A stretch of DNA of 64,000 nucleotides. It comes from Shewanella yunxiaonensis (GTDB lineage: Bacteria; Pseudomonadota; Gammaproteobacteria; Enterobacterales; Shewanellaceae). Positions within the stretch are counted from its first letter, which is position 1. Each line of letters begins with the position of its first letter. The stretch covers positions 469,001-533,000 of the forward strand of contig NZ_CP073587.1 in the NCBI RefSeq assembly GCF_018223345.1, written 5' to 3'. The notes under the pieces were generated by a model that saw only the letters and a list, made by a program, of their open reading frames with translations, had not been told where the DNA came from and searched no databases. This document shows positions 10,108-18,193 of the stretch, one piece after another. The position numbers and the translations under genes are program-made.

Positions 10108-13104
10108 TTAGAAACGAGCAGAAATAGAAAACTCTACGTATCTAGGTGTCTGCCAATCATAGGCTGCGCCGTAATACTGGTTCTTAGTCCCTTCTGCTCG
10201 GTAACCTTCATAGTGTTCGTCTTGAGATACAACTTCTTGAATATCCAGAACGTTATACACTTTAACGGAGGCAACCATATCAACATCACTGATGTTGAAC
10301 TTGTAGTTTGCAGACAAGTCCACTCGGAAGTTCCAAGGTGTGCGTCCTACCGTTCCGCGGGTGACTTGGTTATAGATCTTCTCATCTTGCTCACAAGTAC
10401 CATCGCCATTAGTATCTGGACATTGACCAGTATACAGATAGAAGGTATCACCATAACTACCATACAGGTGTGGGTCGTTAGAGGGGTAACCTTGACCGAA
10501 TGCGCTCAGAGGACGGCCACTAGACAACACACTATTGAAACCAATGCTTAGATCGTCAGTCAGATCATAGGTGCCGAACAGTTTGAACACATGCCGACGG
10601 TCGTTAGCCTGATAACCATATGCACCATCCATCAGTGCTGGGAAGTCAAAGTCCTGAGTAATGCCAGGATCAGCCTGACCAATATCAGATTTAACCGCAC
10701 CTTCGAAGTTACCTTCACTCTTACTCCAAGTGTAAGTAAATGTCAGATGCATATCATCGTTGTTGTACTGAACTTCAGTTTCAATGGCTTTGTAGGTGTT
10801 CTTGGCTTTAGGTAAGCCAATTTCTTCAGCAGTATAAGTGCGACGGCTACCTGGATCCGGGACTGAGTCGAAGTCGTTATCTAACTGCCATGTTGCAGTT
10901 TCTCCCGGGTTCAACAGAGTACAAGTGGCCTGAGAAGCCAAGTCTCCACAATAGTCGTCAAGTGCTGATACTACTTTACGATAAATACCTTTAACTGATG
11001 CTGTTGTAGTATCAGTCAATTGCTGTTGGTACCCAAGAATATATTCATCTTTGGCAAACGGCTCTGCTTCTTCACTCTGGAATGCTTCCTGAATGGTTGG
11101 GTTAGGCACACTGTTTACCACAGTAGAGTTGCTGCCGTTAATAGGCGTTAAACCGGTTGGGGCGCCAGTACTGTCGTGTCCAGTGAAGGTGTAATAAGTT
11201 GTACTATCACTAATACCTGAAGCTGCACGATAGTTAGTATTGTTAGGTACTGGCAGATAGTAACGGCCATAAGTACCAAACAATTTTGAAGCACCATCAC
11301 CTAAGATATCCCAAGTGAAGCCTAAGCGTGGGGCAATATCAGTATCAAAAGAAGAGAATACCAAGCCAGTTACACCGGAGTTCTCAAACTTATCTTTGCG
11401 GGCCCCAATCTGTAGCATCAGGGTATCGGTGATCTGCCAGTTATCTTCCACATAATAAGCAGTTAGATCTGAGGAGAATGAACCACCGCCAGCAAAAATA
11501 CGATCCTGAACGATGTCCAGATCTGCTCCGGTATCATTCATATAGATAGGACCATCGTTACCCTGAATAGAACCGTCCGCTGCAATCGTTGAGTATGTCC
11601 AGCTATGGCCGGTAATAGGCGCAGAAGTATGCATAGTATCGCGTTTCTGTTTATCATAGCCGGCCTTCAACAAGTGGTCGCCCAATACGTACTCTATATC
11701 GATGCGAGTCTGTTTGTTTTTATCAACGTTTTCACCATAGGAGCCGCCAGGACCGCAGCTAGTAATTATTTCTGAGTCAGGGACATCACGTGTATCAGAT
11801 ACTGTAGGACAATCAAGATTACCAGGAACGTTGGTGTAATTAGTTTTGATCTCACCGTACATTGCGGTTATCGAGAGGTCTTCAGTGATTGCGCCGTTAT
11901 AAGTAATACTCTTGGCATCGCCACCGCGTTTCAGAATAGTTGTACCAAGATAATCACCTACTTCTTGGCCCTCAGCATCGTAACGGTATGTGTCAGATGT
12001 TGTATCGCTTCTGTTTGAATATGCGAATAAGCTCAAAGAGTGGTTATCAGTGATGTTCCAGTCTACCTTAGCACCCCAGAACAGGTTGTCAGAACCATCT
12101 GAGCTGCGTTTTATAAACTGAGAAACTGGATTGTATGCAAGTCTTCCAGTATAGGTTGAAAAGTCATCTTGAACATCTCGAGGGTTAATCAATGCGTAGA
12201 CGAACAGTTTGTCTTTGATGATTGGACCACCAGCAGAGACTGTATATTCCTTCAGATCATATTCATCGTTACGAGTATCGCGGAAAATGGTGCCAACACC
12301 ACCGCTACCACGTGAAACTTTTCCTTCGGAAGCTAATGAAGCTGGTCGCCAATGAGCCGTAGCGCCAAATTCCCATTCGTTGGTACCACTTTTGGTTACG
12401 GCATTCATGACACCACCAGTGGTTCGACCAAACTTGGCAGAATAACCACCGGTTTTCACTTGGAATTCTTTATAAAATTCAAAAGGAACAGAGCCACATC
12501 CCAACCCCTGACTGGTGTTGGTCACTTCTAAACCGTTAATGTAGCAAGAGTTTTCTGCAACTGATGAACCACCAAATGATGCGGTGTTACCAAATTTGCT
12601 ATCGCCGGAAACTGTACCGGGAGCCAGCAATGCAATGGATGCAAAATCGCGGGCTACGGGCATCAAGTCGATACTGTCTTTGTTAATAGTTAAACCTGAG
12701 TCAGCATTGGTCAAATCAACGCTGTTCACTCTTGCACCTACAACAGAGAGAACTTCCATTCCCTGTGTGGCCTGAACATCAAACTTAGCGTTAGCGTTCA
12801 CACCCAAAGAGACAGTTATAGTGTCTCTCGCGACAACAGTGTCTCCTTTAGAGATTGTTACTTCATATGTACCAAATGGCAGTTTGGCAAAGCGAAAGTT
12901 ACCATCGGCACCAACTTCGATATTTCGGGTAAGACCAGTTTTAGGATCATGAGCTGTGGCTGTGTATTCGTTGGCTTTAGCGCCAGAAACGCTCAGTACA
13001 CCGTTGATTGTCGACGTTGTGTTATCTGCAAATGCAATTCCCGAAATTCCGAATCCAAGGGTTGCAGCGATTGACACTGCAACAATCGTCTTTCTTAAAT
13101 TCAT
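10108..13104 (-). CDS. TonB-dependent receptor with N-terminal carboxypeptidase-regulatory-like domain (Oar type), copy 1
   Basis: The 998-residue protein starts with a signal peptide (residues about 1-26, ending IAFA) and a ribosome binding site GGAAGGAAG before the ATG. Residues about 30-110 form a carboxypeptidase-regulatory-like (Ig-like) domain with GNFRFAKLPFGTYEVTI. A plug domain follows (SFGGSSVAENSCYINGLEVT, KTGGYSAKFGRTTGGVMNAV) and then a large beta-barrel ending in ...FSISARF with the C-terminal phenylalanine expected for outer-membrane insertion. Such Oar/CirA-like proteins import large ligands with TonB-ExbBD energy; the substrate cannot be read from sequence. It is a paralogue of the receptor at 14.7-17.7 kb. 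Several Cys pairs in the loops suggest extracellular disulfides. Confidence 0.9.
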   Translation of the reverse strand: MNLRKTIVAVSIAATLGFGISGIAFADNTTSTINGVLSVSGAKANEYTATAHDPKTGLTRNIEVGADGNFRFAKLPFGTYEVTISKGDTVVARDTITVSLGVNANAKFDVQATQGMEVLSVVGARVNSVDLTNADSGLTINKDSIDLMPVARDFASIALLAPGTVSGDSKFGNTASFGGSSVAENSCYINGLEVTNTSQGLGCGSVPFEFYKEFQVKTGGYSAKFGRTTGGVMNAVTKSGTNEWEFGATAHWRPASLASEGKVSRGSGGVGTIFRDTRNDEYDLKEYTVSAGGPIIKDKLFVYALINPRDVQDDFSTYTGRLAYNPVSQFIKRSSDGSDNLFWGAKVDWNITDNHSLSLFAYSNRSDTTSDTYRYDAEGQEVGDYLGTTILKRGGDAKSITYNGAITEDLSITAMYGEIKTNYTNVPGNLDCPTVSDTRDVPDSEIITSCGPGGSYGENVDKNKQTRIDIEYVLGDHLLKAGYDKQKRDTMHTSAPITGHSWTYSTIAADGSIQGNDGPIYMNDTGADLDIVQDRIFAGGGSFSSDLTAYYVEDNWQITDTLMLQIGARKDKFENSGVTGLVFSSFDTDIAPRLGFTWDILGDGASKLFGTYGRYYLPVPNNTNYRAASGISDSTTYYTFTGHDSTGAPTGLTPINGSNSTVVNSVPNPTIQEAFQSEEAEPFAKDEYILGYQQQLTDTTTASVKGIYRKVVSALDDYCGDLASQATCTLLNPGETATWQLDNDFDSVPDPGSRRTYTAEEIGLPKAKNTYKAIETEVQYNNDDMHLTFTYTWSKSEGNFEGAVKSDIGQADPGITQDFDFPALMDGAYGYQANDRRHVFKLFGTYDLTDDLSIGFNSVLSSGRPLSAFGQGYPSNDPHLYGSYGDTFYLYTGQCPDTNGDGTCEQDEKIYNQVTRGTVGRTPWNFRVDLSANYKFNISDVDMVASVKVYNVLDIQEVVSQDEHYEGYRAEGTKNQYYGAAYDWQTPRYVEFSISARF

Positions 13105-13346
13105 CAGCTTCCTTCCTTAGGTATGTAGTTATAGTTGTTAAATATTTAATCAATTGTTAGTCATTTGTGTGCATGACTGAGCATTGATACATTTTTTTTA
13201 TTTTAATGTAAATAAAATATTTAATTAACGAAGATATAACTTTACCAAAACGATACATTTGATTGTCTGTGTATACATCTATCACATAACAAAGATAAGA
13301 AGCTGTACGGATTCAGATAGTTTTATGCTTGGGGGAACTTATAGAA
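13105..13346 (-). other. Upstream region of receptor copy 1
   Basis: This AT-rich stretch is bounded by the receptor start and the IS left end. I see the ribosome binding site at the receptor end, but no convincing promoter pair and no ORF. Confidence 0.5.
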
Positions 13347-13347
13347 T

Positions 13348-13429
13348 GGAATGGACCTCGTTCAGTAGACACCCTATGACTATTATTTGGAATGGACCTC
13401 GTTCAGTAGACACCCTATGACTATTATTT
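13348..13429 (+). repeat. Tandem duplication (2 x 41 bp) of the IS left end
   Basis: Two identical 41-bp units, 13348-13388 and 13389-13429, each begin GGAATGGACCTCGTTCAG. Each carries the terminal inverted repeat, so the element has two possible left ends. Confidence 0.95.
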
Positions 13430-13447
13430 GAGCATAGGAGAACAGCC

Positions 13448-13750
13448 ATGAGCAATCAGAGATATAGCCCCGAATTTAAAGATGAAGCAGTAAGACAGGT
13501 CATTGATCGGGGATACTCAATCAGTGAAGTTGCTGAGAATTTAGGGGTATCCCAGCACAGCCTTTATAAGTGGGTTAAAGCCTGCCGCCCATCACCCGAG
13601 CACTCAAAAGACAACGAGTTGATCGAAGCTAAAAAGGAAATCCTTCAATTACGTTCTCAACTCAAGCGTGCTGAAGAAGAAAGAGACATTTTAAAAATAC
13701 CCGAGGGGCACACCGAGGCCGCAAGGTACTTTGCAAGCCAGCCAGAGTAA
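13448..13750 (+). CDS. IS3-family transposase OrfA
   Basis: The 100-residue product has the helix-turn-helix of IS3 OrfA (YSPEFKDEAVRQVIDRGYSI, GVSQHSLYKWVK) followed by a leucine-zipper-like coiled coil (about residues 55-85). Near the C-terminus the usual ILKKAARYFA reads ILK-IPEGHTE-AARYFA, i.e. an in-frame insertion of about 18 nt just after the T-TTA-AAA slip sequence. The start has AGGAG at good spacing. OrfA normally gives the DNA-binding part of the OrfAB fusion transposase. Confidence 0.9.
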   Translation: MSNQRYSPEFKDEAVRQVIDRGYSISEVAENLGVSQHSLYKWVKACRPSPEHSKDNELIEAKKEILQLRSQLKRAEEERDILKIPEGHTEAARYFASQPE

Positions 13751-13779
13751 AGTACCAGTTCATTAACGAACATCGTCGT

Positions 13780-14619
13780 ATGTTTCGCATTGCGGTTATG
13801 TGCCGCATACTCGGTGTTGCCAGGGCTGGCTATTACTTTTGGGTTGAACAGCCGCTGTCAGATAGAGCGCTGGAGGACCTTCGTATCCTCAAGCTAATCA
13901 GGGACTCTTATGGTGCCAGTCATGGAGTCTATGGTTATCGGCGTATCCATCTTGATCTCAGAGAACTCGGAGAAACCGTCGGTAAGAATCGCGTACTGAA
14001 GATCATGCGTCATCATGACATCAAAGCGGTACGGGGCTATAAACGGCATCGATATGGCGCAGGACGGCCTTCAATTGTGACGCCTAACTTGCTACAGCGG
14101 GAGTTTAATGTCACCACGCCAAATCAAGTGTGGGTAACCGACATTACCTATATACGCACTTGGCAGGGCTGGTTATACCTTGCCGTAGTCATGGATTTAT
14201 ATGCCCGGAATATCGTCGGTTGGTCGATGAAACCGACCTTGGCCCGAGAGATTGTGATTGACGCGCTCCTGATGGCTGTTTGGAAACGTAAACCCAAAGG
14301 AACGGTTATGGTACATTCGGACCAAGGCTCTCAGTATGGGAGTGACGATTGGCATCGCTTTTGTCGGACTCATGACCTCACGCCCAGTATGAGTCGCAGA
14401 GCGAACTGTTGGGACAACGCGGTAGCCGAATCATTTTTCAGCAGTTTGAAGAAAGAACGGATTAAAAAGCGCATCTATAAAACACGCGATTTAGCTCGAG
14501 CCGATATCTTTGACTATATCGAAGTGTTTTATAATCGTAAGCGTAGGCACAGTCACCTCGGCGGTATGAGCCCGGAACAATTTGAACAGCCTTATTTTGA
14601 GGCATCAGGGTGTCAATGA
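13780..14619 (+). CDS. IS3-family transposase OrfB (DDE integrase domain)
   Basis: From the ATG at 13780 there are 279 residues; the frame is open back to 13675, overlapping orfA in the -1 frame, so the functional product is probably an OrfAB frameshift protein. The order is an HTH_21 segment (GASHGVYGYRRIHLDL), then the rve/DDE core with VWVTDITYI (first D), MVHSDQGSQYGS (second D) and NCWDNAVAESFFSSLKKE (the E). All three catalytic residues are present and the frame is intact to the stop just inside the right end. Confidence 0.92.
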   Translation: MFRIAVMCRILGVARAGYYFWVEQPLSDRALEDLRILKLIRDSYGASHGVYGYRRIHLDLRELGETVGKNRVLKIMRHHDIKAVRGYKRHRYGAGRPSIVTPNLLQREFNVTTPNQVWVTDITYIRTWQGWLYLAVVMDLYARNIVGWSMKPTLAREIVIDALLMAVWKRKPKGTVMVHSDQGSQYGSDDWHRFCRTHDLTPSMSRRANCWDNAVAESFFSSLKKERIKKRIYKTRDLARADIFDYIEVFYNRKRRHSHLGGMSPEQFEQPYFEASGCQ

Positions 14620-14639
14620 AATACGGGCCATTCCAGTCT

Positions 14640-14661
14640 AATAGTTGTATTTACAACTATT
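14640..14661. repeat. Perfect inverted repeat beside the IS right end
   Basis: AATAGTTGTA-TT-TACAACTATT has 10-bp arms. It lies 4 nt outside the IS right end and just beyond the receptor-2 terminator. It could be a hairpin in the receptor mRNA 3' end or an operator-like site. Confidence 0.6.
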
Positions 14662-14668
14662 GCAGAAC

Positions 14669-14695
14669 AAAAACACCGCCAGTTGGCGGTGTTTT
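14669..14695 (-). terminator. Intrinsic terminator of the second TonB-dependent receptor
   Basis: AAAACACCGCC-AGTT-GGCGGTGTTTT forms a stem; on the minus strand it ends in TTTT, 21 nt after the receptor stop. The stem closely resembles the rplI terminator. Confidence 0.85.
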
Positions 14696-14716
14696 AACAA
14701 GGTGGCATGGATTAGA

Positions 14717-17650
14717 TTAGAACTTGATGCTGGCGCTGAACTCTACATAACGAGGAGTTTGATAAGCTGTGGTCGTGCCATAATTAGGATCTAACTGGCC
14801 TGGGTCACCCTGTTCATAGTACTCATACTCCCGAATAGTGGCATGAGAGTTAAATACGTTATAGACGTTTGCCTTCAAGATAACATTGACATCATCGGTG
14901 ATGTCCCAGTTATAAGATGCTGATAAATCGAGACGGTATACCCAATCTGTTCGTCCAGCACTACCGCGTTGGTTCCAGGTGTAGGTTCCATCTTCATTTA
15001 ACGTATAGTAGGTATCACCATAGTCAGGAATGCCGTATGGGCTACCGATACCGAATTTGTTAAGAGGACGACCAGATTCGATACTTACGTTGGCACCGAC
15101 AGTCAGGTTTTCAGTCAGCTGATAAGCGCCAAAGACTTTGAGCATATGACGGCGGTCATTTGGTAGGTAACCATCGGCACCATCCATCAGTACTGGGAAG
15201 TCAAAGTCCTGAGTCAGACCAGCATCAGTTTGAGCATTATCAGACTTTACCAGACCTTCAGTATTACCATAGCTCTGAGACCAGGTATAAGTAATATTCA
15301 TGGTCCAGTCATCAGCCCAAGAACGACTTAAGTTCAGGTCAATCGCATTGTAAGTACGTGTAGCTTTTGGATAGCCCAATTCATCACCAGGAATGGTGAC
15401 CATTTCGTAATCACCATTGCCGGTAGTGTCAACCTTTACTGTCATGTCTTCGCCAGGGTTACCCAAGACATAAACACTTGAACTTGGGGTATAGCCGTAG
15501 GTCTTTTCAATCCAGCCATCAATGGTCATATCGTCAATGGCGCCATTCAACTTACGTTGAGTGCCTTTGATGCCCCATGACCAGTCTTCATTGATCATTG
15601 CCTGATAACCAATGATGTACTCATCCTGATACATCGGATCAAGGTTTTGGTCCACGATGGTCTCTGTATCTGGAATTTCGCCATTAGCTAACACAGAATC
15701 TCCACCTATCTTGTCTCCAAGAATGGGTGTTGGCACCATCACACCATTAATCTCCTGCATTTCAGTGCCTTCCAATACATAGTACTGGCGCACATCATAT
15801 TCGTTACCTGACAGTCGTACGTTTGTGTTACTAGCCACTGGCAAATAGTAACGACCCACGTTAGCAAACAGTTTTGATTCACCGTTGCCATTGATATCCC
15901 ATGAAACACCAATGCGAGGTGCAATCATATTGTCGATTTTTGCAAACGAATCACCGTTGGAGTTCATATTGTCAAATGAGTCCCAACGTAACCCCAGATT
16001 TAACGTGATATCGTCGGCAATCGTCCAAGTATCTTCGACATATAGCGCTTCGGATTTGGTCTTAAAGCTGCCGCCGACAGTGCGTTGACGTGAGCGAGCA
16101 TATTGGGTTACACCAACGGGAGTTGTAGCCCCGTTAGCTAATGTAGCACCAACAGTTGGATCTCCTACATCGTAATAAACCCAATAAACCCCGTCTGGGC
16201 CGGTATAAAATTGGTCACTGACTGATTTATTGTTTTCCTGATCGTAACCAAATGTCAGTGTGTGGTTTTCGTTGATTACCCACTCGAAATCGGCCCGAAA
16301 TTCTTTACGTTCATCTTCTCCGGTACTTACGAAGTAGGCGCTCGGGCTGACACAACCGTTGTAATATGAGCTAGCTTCATCGCGAACGTCGATGATCATA
16401 TTACATTGATCTATAGTCTCAGAATCGGTGGTTGAAGAGAGATTGTACTTGTTAACACCATAGGTAAACTTTGCTGTGAAATCATCAGTCCACTGACCGG
16501 TATAAGTGGTTACATAGTTATCGCCACCTGTTTTGTCAATAGCATCAGAAGAACCAGATGTTTGTGTAGTTTGCTTATCCGAGTCAGAGAATGCTAAAAA
16601 TTCCAGTGTATGGTTTTCAGCAATGTTCCAGTCCAGTTTTAAACCCCAGAACGGATTATCTGATTTTGCACTGGATATCAGTTCAGAATTTGTTTCGGCA
16701 TAGTCCTGCTTTTTGCTATTCGGCTGATACATCGCAAAGAAGAACAATTTATCTTTAATGATCGGACCGGAAGCATAGATATTTCCTTCTTTGACTTCAT
16801 TAGAGTCGTGAGAGTTATCTATATATAAGTCACCTTCGGAGTTGTAACTGTTAGGCGCATGTTCGCTTAGCGAATCGGGACGCCATCTAATGTTGCCGCC
16901 GAATTCCCAGTCGTTACTACCACGTTTTACAACGGCGTTTACTACACCACCGGTGGAGCGTCCAAACTCAGCTGAATACCCGCCAGTTTTGACTTCAAAC
17001 TGATCATAAAAATCAAATGGCACATTGGAGAAACCTAGGCCATTACGGAAGTTTGTTACGTTAAGACCATTGATATAGAAGGCGTTTTCAGCAACGGATG
17101 CACCGCCAAAAGAGGCAAAGTTACCAAAGCGAGCGTCACCACGGGTGGTCCCTGGCGCTAACAACGCGACGCTGGTCACGTCTTTAGGTAGCGGTAAACG
17201 TTCAATCTCTTCTTGTCCAATAACCAACGATGATTCTGAAGAGGTTGTATCAATAGCGGCAACACGGCTACCAACTACAGATAGTCTTTCCATACCAGTT
17301 TGATTCATCACCGAGGTAACGCTAGCGTTACCGCCAATGGTGACAACTACATCATCAATAACTTTATCGTCATATCCATCTGCTGATACTGTAACGGTAT
17401 AGGTTCCGATAGGGAGTCTTGGAATACGATATTTACCGCTGGCATCAGCACTGACACTACGAGTTAACCCGGTGTCTTTATTTTTGATGACAATATTGGC
17501 ATTACCCAGAGGAGCATCAGCAGTGGTTATAACTGCCCCCTGAATTGAACCGTCAGTGTTACTTGCTGCAAAAACAGGAATGCTGATTGCAAACAAAGCT
17601 GATACTGAGGCGGCGACAAGGGTCCGCCTGAAAGTAGCTTTCTTCATCAT
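14717..17650 (-). CDS. TonB-dependent receptor with N-terminal carboxypeptidase-regulatory-like domain (Oar type), copy 2
   Basis: The 977-residue protein has a signal peptide (residues about 1-29, ending PVFAA), a carboxypeptidase-regulatory-like domain (about 32-115, GKYRIPRLPIGTYTVTV), a plug (SFGGASVAENAFYINGLNVT, KTGGYSAEFGRSTGGVVNAV) and a barrel ending ...FSASIKF. Domain order, plug motifs and the final QTPRYVEFS segment match copy 1, so the two arose by duplication. The barrel loops diverge, suggesting different ligands. The start has GAGGAAG; MM allows the start to shift by one codon. Function is TonB-energised uptake; substrate unknown. Confidence 0.9.
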   Translation of the reverse strand: MMKKATFRRTLVAASVSALFAISIPVFAASNTDGSIQGAVITTADAPLGNANIVIKNKDTGLTRSVSADASGKYRIPRLPIGTYTVTVSADGYDDKVIDDVVVTIGGNASVTSVMNQTGMERLSVVGSRVAAIDTTSSESSLVIGQEEIERLPLPKDVTSVALLAPGTTRGDARFGNFASFGGASVAENAFYINGLNVTNFRNGLGFSNVPFDFYDQFEVKTGGYSAEFGRSTGGVVNAVVKRGSNDWEFGGNIRWRPDSLSEHAPNSYNSEGDLYIDNSHDSNEVKEGNIYASGPIIKDKLFFFAMYQPNSKKQDYAETNSELISSAKSDNPFWGLKLDWNIAENHTLEFLAFSDSDKQTTQTSGSSDAIDKTGGDNYVTTYTGQWTDDFTAKFTYGVNKYNLSSTTDSETIDQCNMIIDVRDEASSYYNGCVSPSAYFVSTGEDERKEFRADFEWVINENHTLTFGYDQENNKSVSDQFYTGPDGVYWVYYDVGDPTVGATLANGATTPVGVTQYARSRQRTVGGSFKTKSEALYVEDTWTIADDITLNLGLRWDSFDNMNSNGDSFAKIDNMIAPRIGVSWDINGNGESKLFANVGRYYLPVASNTNVRLSGNEYDVRQYYVLEGTEMQEINGVMVPTPILGDKIGGDSVLANGEIPDTETIVDQNLDPMYQDEYIIGYQAMINEDWSWGIKGTQRKLNGAIDDMTIDGWIEKTYGYTPSSSVYVLGNPGEDMTVKVDTTGNGDYEMVTIPGDELGYPKATRTYNAIDLNLSRSWADDWTMNITYTWSQSYGNTEGLVKSDNAQTDAGLTQDFDFPVLMDGADGYLPNDRRHMLKVFGAYQLTENLTVGANVSIESGRPLNKFGIGSPYGIPDYGDTYYTLNEDGTYTWNQRGSAGRTDWVYRLDLSASYNWDITDDVNVILKANVYNVFNSHATIREYEYYEQGDPGQLDPNYGTTTAYQTPRYVEFSASIKF

Positions 17651-18074
17651 TATTCTTCCTCGTGTTATTGGTTCTTATAAATTTATTGTTTAACTAGTGT
17701 TGTCAAACCGTAAAATTGTTACTTTTTAGGTCGCTGTCTAACAAATACATTTTCAATAACACGCAGAACATTTGATTAACTTTAATTAATTGATATTTAT
17801 TGATAAAAATTTACGTAACTTATCATGTGATATTGGCATTTGTTACGTAATTAATTGAAATTTAATAGAATTAACGTTAAAGCGCGATGCTTGTTGTTTG
17901 TGGCTAATGTTAGCTTTTTACGCTCAAGAAATAGGGTAGAATATGCCGATTCGGTTTCTGCGTTATCGGACGATGCACGATAAGGTGCTGGTTGCTGTTC
18001 GCTCAGTTTTGGTGTGGGATAATAATGGCAATCTGGGTCGCAGGAAGAAGAAGCTGAGATTTATAACCCCAGAT
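17651..18074. promoter_or_regulatory. AT-rich spacer between receptor 2 and dnaB, with receptor promoter element
   Basis: For receptor 2 a -35 like TTGACA is present on the minus strand at 17701-17706, about 50 nt from the start codon; the -10 is not sharply defined. The rest is AT-rich. An ORF at 17943-18167 was rejected because its product looks like chance coding and overlaps the dnaB leader. Confidence 0.45.
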
Positions 18075-18089
18075 AATGTTGTCAACATT
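18075..18089. promoter_or_regulatory. Palindrome upstream of dnaB
   Basis: AATGTTG-T-CAACATT is a perfect 7-bp inverted repeat with a single central base, shape of a dimer-binding operator. It is followed directly by a second inverted repeat TTGATAA/TTATCAA at 18090-18112. Confidence 0.45.
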
Positions 18090-18132
18090 TTGATAATCAT
18101 TGTTTTTATCAAATGGTATAGCAAATATAGAT

Positions 18133-18157
18133 GTTATGCACAGGAGCTGTGCATAAC
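18133..18157. promoter_or_regulatory. Two inverted DnaA-box-like sites in the dnaB leader
   Basis: GTTATGCACAG-GAG-CTGTGCATAAC is a perfect 11-bp inverted repeat. Each arm contains TTATGCACA, a match to the DnaA-box consensus TTATNCACA. The site lies 37 nt upstream of the dnaB ATG. As RNA it would also form a strong hairpin in the leader. Confidence 0.6.
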
Positions 18158-18193
18158 TGTGAACTAAAGAGAAAATCGGAGATCCCCAGATTT

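Larger units (their letters stand above)
13347..14635 (+). mobile_element. IS3-family insertion sequence
   Basis: The element contains orfA and orfB in the -1 relation typical for IS3. The outer ends are imperfect inverted repeats: TGGAATGGACC on the left and its counterpart TGGAATGGCCC read inward from 14635, with GACACCCT shared further in. No matching 3-bp target duplication is seen (GAA on the left, GTC on the right). The left end is present twice in tandem. It lies between the two receptor genes, on the strand opposite to them. Confidence 0.9.

Noticed and set aside
13344..14638. 3-bp target-site duplication of the IS
   Set aside because: Flanks are GAA on the left and GTC on the right, so no duplication is visible for the outer ends.
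17943..18167. 74-codon ORF upstream of dnaB
   Set aside because: It has no ribosome binding site, overlaps the palindromic dnaB leader, and its composition looks like chance.
18131..18193. Extended N-terminus of DnaB
   Set aside because: The ATG at 18194 gives the normal protein length and the extra residues would encode the DnaA-box palindrome.
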